Positions 5,139 to 8,227 of a stretch of DNA of 8,227 nucleotides are shown here, one piece after another. Under the pieces are notes generated by a model. The model was not told where the DNA came from. It ran no database searches and saw nothing but the letters and a program-made list of their open reading frames with translations. The position numbers and the translations under genes were made by a program. The DNA comes from Candidatus Woesearchaeota archaeon (GTDB lineage Archaea; Nanobdellota; Nanobdellia; Woesearchaeales; ARS49), in contig DAOVMP010000012.1 of NCBI GenBank assembly GCA_030630695.1, positions 1 through 8,227 on the forward strand, given 5' to 3'. The number at the start of each line of letters is the position of its first letter. Positions within the stretch are counted from its first letter, which is position 1.

Positions 5139-5160
5139 CCCACCTATGCTTTTAATAATT

Positions 5161-5180
5161 AAAATAAAAAAAATAAAAAA
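5161..5180 (-). terminator. T-rich terminator between the two lipoprotein genes
   Basis: Minus-strand T6, A, T8, A, T4 lies in the 47-base gap just after the TAA of the 5186-6013 gene. It is the longest T-rich tract in the window. If it works, the downstream lipoprotein needs its own promoter; a weak TATA-like TTATTAAAA (5150-5158) is the only candidate. Partial read-through is also possible. Confidence 0.45.
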
Positions 5181-5185
5181 TAATT

Positions 5186-6013
5186 TTATTCTGCAACAGG
5201 TTCTGGCACTGCTTGATCTCCTGTTTCAGATAAAACTGGTTTTTCTGGCTCTGTTTTAAATTCATGTATTGCTGGACCTGTTCCTGTTTGTACATCTGCG
5301 TATTGATATTCTTCTACATATCCATCTTCATCTACTGTTACTCTCCAGATTACTCCTGTGTTTGGATCTATGTCTAAAATTGTTATTTTTCCTTCTTCAA
5401 CAAATAATAATCCTGTTACTTCTAGACCAGATACTTCATATCTATAATCTGCTTTTACTTCTGTTGGTTCTATATCTATAAATTCCATTAACCAATCAGT
5501 TGGTGTTTTTTGGTAGTGTTTATCATAATCTACTGGAATTGCTATATCCCATAGTCCAAATCCGCTGCATATTCTTTCGCCGCGATCATCTAGCCCTTCA
5601 CAAAATGCTGCCGCGTTTTTTGTTGTTGTATCAAAATAAATTACATCTATCCAAGGCATCATTGTCTTTTTTGGCCCTACTGGTGCTTCACTTGGTGTTT
5701 TTGTTTGTCTTACTAGCTCTTTTTTAACATTAGTTCCACTGACTTTAAATGTATCTTCCTTATATTTATAAGAATATCCTCCTAAAGCAACTAGTGCCAT
5801 TTCATATTGTTTCATTAGCACTGTTCCAGGAACTTCTCCTGGTTTAAATGGACCTTCATCTGAATCACATATTCCATTAGTATTCAAATCCATACAACAC
5901 CTATCACCTATTTGCACATATGGCGCATTGCACGGCACTACAACTTCTGGTGGCACACATCCAACCAGTAATAGAATTGCTAACACGCTTGCTAATATAA
6001 TCAGTTTTTTCAA
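5186..6013 (-). CDS. Lipoprotein with Cys-rich EF-hand-like loop, paralogue of the 4206-5138 product
   Basis: Predicted surface lipoprotein, 275 aa from the TTG at 6013. That start lies six bases after the GGTG of a perfect GAGGTGAT and gives a typical leader, LKKLIILA. A GTG at 6022 would sit inside the Shine-Dalgarno site. Numbering from 6022, the lipobox is LVGC (Cys22). The small module has Cys31, GDRCC (39-43) and the loop DLNTNGICDSDE (45-56), with Asp45, Asn47, Asn49, Asp53 and Glu56 in EF-hand-like positions. The main domain (about 70-245) aligns with the downstream neighbour: IDVIYFD, Cys141/Cys152, WDIAIPVDYD, TDWLMEF and DPNTGVIWRVT. It lacks the neighbour's long linker but has a Pro/Glu tail. 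Tandem duplication is the simplest origin. No catalytic motif is seen; a surface calcium-stabilised binding protein is a guess. Confidence 0.72.
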   Translation of the reverse strand: MKKLIILASVLAILLLVGCVPPEVVVPCNAPYVQIGDRCCMDLNTNGICDSDEGPFKPGEVPGTVLMKQYEMALVALGGYSYKYKEDTFKVSGTNVKKELVRQTKTPSEAPVGPKKTMMPWIDVIYFDTTTKNAAAFCEGLDDRGERICSGFGLWDIAIPVDYDKHYQKTPTDWLMEFIDIEPTEVKADYRYEVSGLEVTGLLFVEEGKITILDIDPNTGVIWRVTVDEDGYVEEYQYADVQTGTGPAIHEFKTEPEKPVLSETGDQAVPEPVAE

Positions 6014-6017
6014 TTGA

Positions 6018-6025
6018 ATCACCTC
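6018..6025 (-). promoter_or_regulatory. Shine-Dalgarno site deciding the TTG start at 6013
   Basis: GAGGTGAT on the minus strand is fully complementary to the archaeal 16S rRNA 3' end. Its spacing selects TTG at 6013, because the GTG at 6022-6020 overlaps the site itself. Confidence 0.65.
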
Positions 6026-6050
6026 ATATATGTGTTTTCTATATACCCTA

Positions 6051-6060
6051 CTTTATAAAT
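6051..6060 (-). promoter_or_regulatory. TATA box of the lipoprotein gene (divergent from polX)
   Basis: Minus-strand ATTTATAAAG predicts a start near 6030, giving a short leader that just includes the Shine-Dalgarno site at 6018-6025. A second TATA-like GGTATATAG (6038-6046) would start inside that site and is less likely. Confidence 0.5.
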
Positions 6061-6078
6061 TTTGCTTTTTTTAAGCAA

Positions 6079-6090
6079 GGTTTATATATA
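6079..6090 (+). promoter_or_regulatory. TATA box of the polX operon, with flanking dyads
   Basis: GGTTTATATATA is a strong box A match with predicted transcription start near 6110. Two inverted repeats flank it: TTGCTT-N5-AAGCAA (6062-6078) just upstream, where the BRE would lie, and TGACT-N5-AGTCA (6101-6115) across the predicted start. Either could be an operator for a repressor. AAGGTG (6118-6123) is the Shine-Dalgarno site, seven bases before the ATG at 6131. Confidence 0.55.
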
Positions 6091-6130
6091 GATAAAACTG
6101 TGACTTACTTAGTCAAAAAGGTGTGTTTTC

Positions 6131-7123
6131 ATGATTAATCCTAAAATTGCTCAAATTTTTAGTGAAATAGCAGATATTCTTGAAATTAAAGGAGTTCAGT
6201 GGAAACCTCAGGCCTATAGAAAAGCTGTCAGAACAATCCAGGCTTTGTCTAAAGATCTAAAAAGTATTTATAAAGAAGAAGGAATCAAAGGTTTAGACAA
6301 AATTCCTAGTATTGGTAAAGGGATTGCTAAGAAAATTGAAGAATTTATCAAAACAGGCAAAATTAAAGATTATATTAAACTTAAAAAATCCATTCCTAAA
6401 GGTGTTGAAGAGTTTATGAAGATTCCTGGAATTGGTCCTAAGAAAATTAAAAAGCTTTATACAAAACTAAAGATTAAATCACTTAAAGAACTTAAATCTG
6501 CTATAAAAAAAGGCAGGATTAGTAAATTAGAAGGTTTTGGTAAAAGATCTGAAGCAGATATTCTTAAAGGTTTAGGCTTAGTATCTGTTACAAAAAGAAA
6601 ATCATTAGAAAATGTTCTGCCTGTTGCAAAAAAGGTTGTTATGTATTTGAAAAAGTTAAAATCAGTTAAAAAAATAGAAATAGCCGGTTCTATTAGAAGA
6701 AGGAAAGAAACAGTCAGAGATATTGATATTCTTATTGCATCTTCTCAGCCAGAAAAAGTAATGAATGCTTTTGTTTCAATGCCTAATATTAAAAGAGTGT
6801 TAGCAAAAGGCATAACAAAATCTTCTGTTGTTTTAAAACAAGGTTATGGTTGTGATTTAAGAGTTGTCGACGAGAAATCATTCGGCGCTGCTTTGATGTA
6901 TTTTACAGGAAGCAAAGATCATAACATCAGATGCAGACAGATTGCAATGAAAAAAGGATTAAAATTAAATGAATATGGTTTATTCAAAGGGAAAAAATTA
7001 ATTGCAGGCAAAACAGAGAAAGAGGTTTATGAAAAGTTAGGATTAAAATACATTCCTCCTGAATTAAGAGACAATCGTCATGAAATTTCTGCAGTTATGA
7101 AGAAAAAGAGGTCTAAAAAATGA
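6131..7123 (+). CDS. polX: Family X DNA polymerase without PHP domain
   Basis: Gap-filling DNA polymerase of the Pol beta/PolX family, expected to act in base-excision or end-joining repair. Residues 1-88 form the 8-kDa-like domain with a first helix-hairpin-helix (IPSIGKGIAKKI, 58-69). A second helix-hairpin-helix (IPGIGPKKIKKL, 98-109) and a third, weaker one (LEGFGKRSEADIL, 133-145) follow. The palm carries the nucleotide-binding GSIRRR (186-191), the metal ligands Asp197 and Asp199 (RDIDI) and the third aspartate Asp242 (CDLRV). FGAALMYFTGSKDHN (251-265) and NEYGLF (280-285) are typical of the family. The protein ends just after YIPPELRDNRHEI (307-319), which in most bacterial and archaeal PolX proteins leads into a C-terminal PHP domain. 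So the polymerase core is complete and the PHP nuclease/phosphatase part, some 240 residues, is absent. No frameshift is seen. It overlaps the next gene by ATGA. Confidence 0.93.
   Translation: MINPKIAQIFSEIADILEIKGVQWKPQAYRKAVRTIQALSKDLKSIYKEEGIKGLDKIPSIGKGIAKKIEEFIKTGKIKDYIKLKKSIPKGVEEFMKIPGIGPKKIKKLYTKLKIKSLKELKSAIKKGRISKLEGFGKRSEADILKGLGLVSVTKRKSLENVLPVAKKVVMYLKKLKSVKKIEIAGSIRRRKETVRDIDILIASSQPEKVMNAFVSMPNIKRVLAKGITKSSVVLKQGYGCDLRVVDEKSFGAALMYFTGSKDHNIRCRQIAMKKGLKLNEYGLFKGKKLIAGKTEKEVYEKLGLKYIPPELRDNRHEISAVMKKKRSKK
7108..7112 (+). promoter_or_regulatory. Shine-Dalgarno site for the 91-aa gene inside polX
   Basis: GAGGT lies seven bases before the ATG at 7120, inside the last codons of polX. 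Together with the ATGA overlap it supports the 7120 start as a translated gene. Confidence 0.6.
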
Positions 7124-7395
7124 ATTTTAAAGATATTTTAAAGAAAAAAGTTCCAGAAGATATGCAATTTACTCCAGAATTCAAGACTTTACTTGCTATC
7201 GTTAAAAGAAAAGACATTAAAGGGTCTGCAAGCTTAAGAACTCATGTTAAATCCGAAATAAAATCCTGCAGAGATTGGATTAAAAAAAATCAAAAACAAT
7301 CAAGACAAGGAACTATGAGACGTCATCTAAAGAGAAAAAACGATAAACTCGATTTTTACGAATTGATTAATAAAAAGATTTTGGGGTATATATAA
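7120..7395 (+). CDS. Unknown very basic 91-aa protein in the polX operon
   Basis: I do not recognise this family. The 91 residues include 25 Lys/Arg and only 10 Asp/Glu, with a basic run around 67-73 (RRHLKRK), a Trp-containing charged helix (KSCRDWIKK, 48-56) and one cysteine (Cys50). There is no signal peptide or membrane segment. The charge fits nucleic-acid binding, but that is inference. Its position is the best clue: its ATG overlaps the polX stop (ATGA), a GAGGT site lies seven bases upstream, and its TAA is followed with zero gap by the phosphoesterase ATG. Translation of all three is therefore probably coupled. It could be a small DNA-binding or bridging subunit for the two repair enzymes. 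Confidence 0.75.
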   Translation: MNFKDILKKKVPEDMQFTPEFKTLLAIVKRKDIKGSASLRTHVKSEIKSCRDWIKKNQKQSRQGTMRRHLKRKNDKLDFYELINKKILGYI

Positions 7396-7761
7396 ATGCC
7401 TATTTTTGTTGTTCATGAACATTATGCAGCGCGTTTACACTGGGATTTAAGACTAGAAATGAACAGAGTTTTAAAATCCTGGGCAGTTCCTAAGAAACCT
7501 CCATTAAGAAAAGGCATAAAAAGGTTGGCAGTACAGGTAAGTAATCATGCACTCTCCTATGCAAAGTTCGAAGGAACAATCCCTAAAGGAAGTTATGGCG
7601 CAGGCAAAGTAAAAATCTGGGATAAAGGAACTTACTCCATAGTTGAAAAAGCAAAAGGAAAATTAGTAGTCCAGTTTAAAGGGAAAAAATTAAAAGGAGA
7701 CTACTGTCTAATAAAATTCCCAAAATCCGGACCAAAAAATTGGCTGTTTTTTAAAATTTAA
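7396..7761 (+). CDS. Stand-alone LigD-type DNA 3'-phosphoesterase
   Basis: End-healing enzyme of the LigD phosphoesterase (PE) family. Such enzymes remove a 3'-terminal ribonucleoside or 3'-phosphate in a metal-dependent way, leaving the 3'-OH that polymerases and ligases need. The residues shown to be important in Pseudomonas LigD PE are all present with identical spacing: His9, His15, Asp17, Arg19, His51 and Tyr55 correspond to His42, His48, Asp50, Arg52, His84 and Tyr88. Other family signatures are LKSWAVPKKPP (26-36), FEGTIPKGSYGAG (58-70), KIWDKGTY (73-80) and the C-terminal NWLFFK (114-120). At 121 aa it is a complete single domain, as in other stand-alone archaeal PE proteins, not a LigD fragment. 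No Ku, ligase or primase-type polymerase gene is in the window. It follows the 91-aa gene without a gap, with a weak GGGGT site eight bases before the ATG. Confidence 0.93.
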   Translation: MPIFVVHEHYAARLHWDLRLEMNRVLKSWAVPKKPPLRKGIKRLAVQVSNHALSYAKFEGTIPKGSYGAGKVKIWDKGTYSIVEKAKGKLVVQFKGKKLKGDYCLIKFPKSGPKNWLFFKI

Positions 7762-7765
7762 TAGA

Positions 7766-7777
7766 AAAATATAAATA
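7766..7777 (+). promoter_or_regulatory. TATA box of the 70-aa gene
   Basis: AAAAATATAAAT is centred about 28 bases before the ATG at 7800, consistent with a leaderless transcript separate from the polX operon. No Shine-Dalgarno sequence precedes the ATG. Confidence 0.5.
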
Positions 7778-7799
7778 AATCAAAGAAATTCTTCTATTT

Positions 7800-8012
7800 A
7801 TGATACCTCGATGGCTTTGGGAAACAATGGTTGAAACCAGATCAAAGCATAGAATGGAAAAAGACGAACATGGAGATCCGATTATAAGAGAAGATCCCGA
7901 TTCTGAAAGAAATTATAATTCTCCTTTAGGATGTGATGAACGTAATGATAATGTTAGAAAGATAGTAGAATCAGCAAAAAAAGAACTTAAAAATTATAAT
8001 TCTGAAAAGTAG
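7800..8012 (+). CDS. Hypothetical 70-aa charged protein
   Basis: Not recognised. A short N-terminal segment with two Trp (MIPRWLWETMVETR) is followed by a polar, Asp/Glu-rich middle (about 20-50, including EDPDSE) and a Lys/Glu C-terminal helix (RKIVESAKKELKN, 53-65). The low hydrophobicity suggests it is partly disordered or works bound to a partner. There is one Cys (Cys45), with no metal-binding pattern. The leaderless TATA spacing supports its being a gene. The next gene starts only seven bases after its stop, so the two may be co-transcribed. Confidence 0.55.
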   Translation: MIPRWLWETMVETRSKHRMEKDEHGDPIIREDPDSERNYNSPLGCDERNDNVRKIVESAKKELKNYNSEK

Positions 8013-8019
8013 GGAGTAA

Positions 8020-8227
8020 ATGATCCGTAACAAATCCAAAAACAAAATCGTAGCAAAAGAATATGTTAAATGCTATGATACAATCTCTAAAACATTTGGT
8101 TTAATGTTCAGAAAACAAATAAAACCATTGATTTTTATCTTCAAACACCCAAAAATCTGCTCTTTGCACACATATTTTGTCAAGTTTCCTATAGATTTAG
8201 TTTTCTTAAACGACTGTTTTGAAGTTG
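8020..8227 (+). CDS. DUF192 family protein (partial, runs off the window)
   Basis: The ATG at 8020 opens a frame of 69 codons that continues past the window edge. GLMFR (27-31) is followed by PLIFIF (36-41), then LHTYFVKFPIDLVFL (49-63). This is the order seen in the DUF192 (COG1430) family: GLMFR, LLFVF-like strand, then a hydrophobic strand with PLDVVF. These small beta-rich proteins are widespread in archaea and bacteria and have no settled function. This copy has no signal peptide, unlike many bacterial members. A GGAG (8013-8016) overlaps the end of the previous stop region and lies three bases before the ATG, a rather short spacing. Confidence 0.72.
   Translation, partial: MIRNKSKNKIVAKEYVKCYDTISKTFGLMFRKQIKPLIFIFKHPKICSLHTYFVKFPIDLVFLNDCFEV

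Noticed and set aside
4217..5727. Several plus-strand frames opposite the lipoprotein genes
   Set aside because: They are low-complexity Leu/Ile/Phe strings that mirror lipoprotein genes with clear lipoboxes and paralogous domains.
7383..7395. TATA-like TATATATAA just before the phosphoesterase start as an internal promoter
   Set aside because: It overlaps the last codons and stop of the 91-aa gene and lies only 5-10 bases from the ATG, too close to direct transcription of this gene from its start.

Overview
The window looks like low-GC archaeal chromosome. The evidence is strong TATA boxes 25-30 bases ahead of several start codons (leaderless genes), Shine-Dalgarno sites of the GAGGTGAT type ahead of others, archaeal-type families (secreted Lon-like S16 protease, NcsA/Ctu2-like zinc-ribbon protein, stand-alone LigD-type phosphoesterase, DUF192 protein), and many small lipoproteins. 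A DPANN lineage such as Woesearchaeota/Pacearchaeota fits the overall style, but no rRNA or other marker is present to prove it.

Layout. At 1-24 is the last codons of an upstream gene. At 58-699 is a small alpha/beta serine hydrolase, and at 733-2460 a secreted, C-terminally anchored Lon-like protease; both have leaderless promoters, and a 27-base exact repeat brackets the hydrolase. The 494-base gap 2461-2954 is not empty. It holds a two-copy array of hairpins plus a GAGGTGAT-containing linker, a cluster of three TATA boxes, and a 13-bp hairpin ahead of the next gene. At 2955-3470 is a shrunken Ctu2-like protein with an intact zinc ribbon but no PP-loop. It converges on, and overlaps, a minus-strand pair: an unknown soluble protein (3653-4135) and a 68-aa Kazal-type lipoprotein (3450-3656), joined by an ATGA overlap. 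Next come two paralogous minus-strand lipoproteins (4206-5138 and 5186-6013), each with a Cys-rich EF-hand-like calcium loop.

The right third is a plus-strand DNA-repair operon starting from a promoter divergent to the lipoproteins: a family X DNA polymerase without the usual PHP domain (6131-7123), an unrecognised very basic 91-aa protein (7120-7395), and a LigD-type 3'-phosphoesterase with all its catalytic residues (7396-7761). The natural reading is a compact 3'-end cleaning and gap-filling unit, in which a separate phosphoesterase supplies the end-processing that the PHP domain gives in most microbial PolX enzymes. A 70-aa acidic hypothetical protein (7800-8012) and the start of a DUF192 gene (8020 to the edge) close the window.

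Most worth following up: the PolX/basic protein/phosphoesterase operon; the duplicated hairpin array at 2470-2683; the Ctu2-like protein with its structured leader; and the Kazal lipoprotein that seems to have traded one disulfide for a lipid anchor. No tRNA, rRNA, CRISPR array or transposase was seen.
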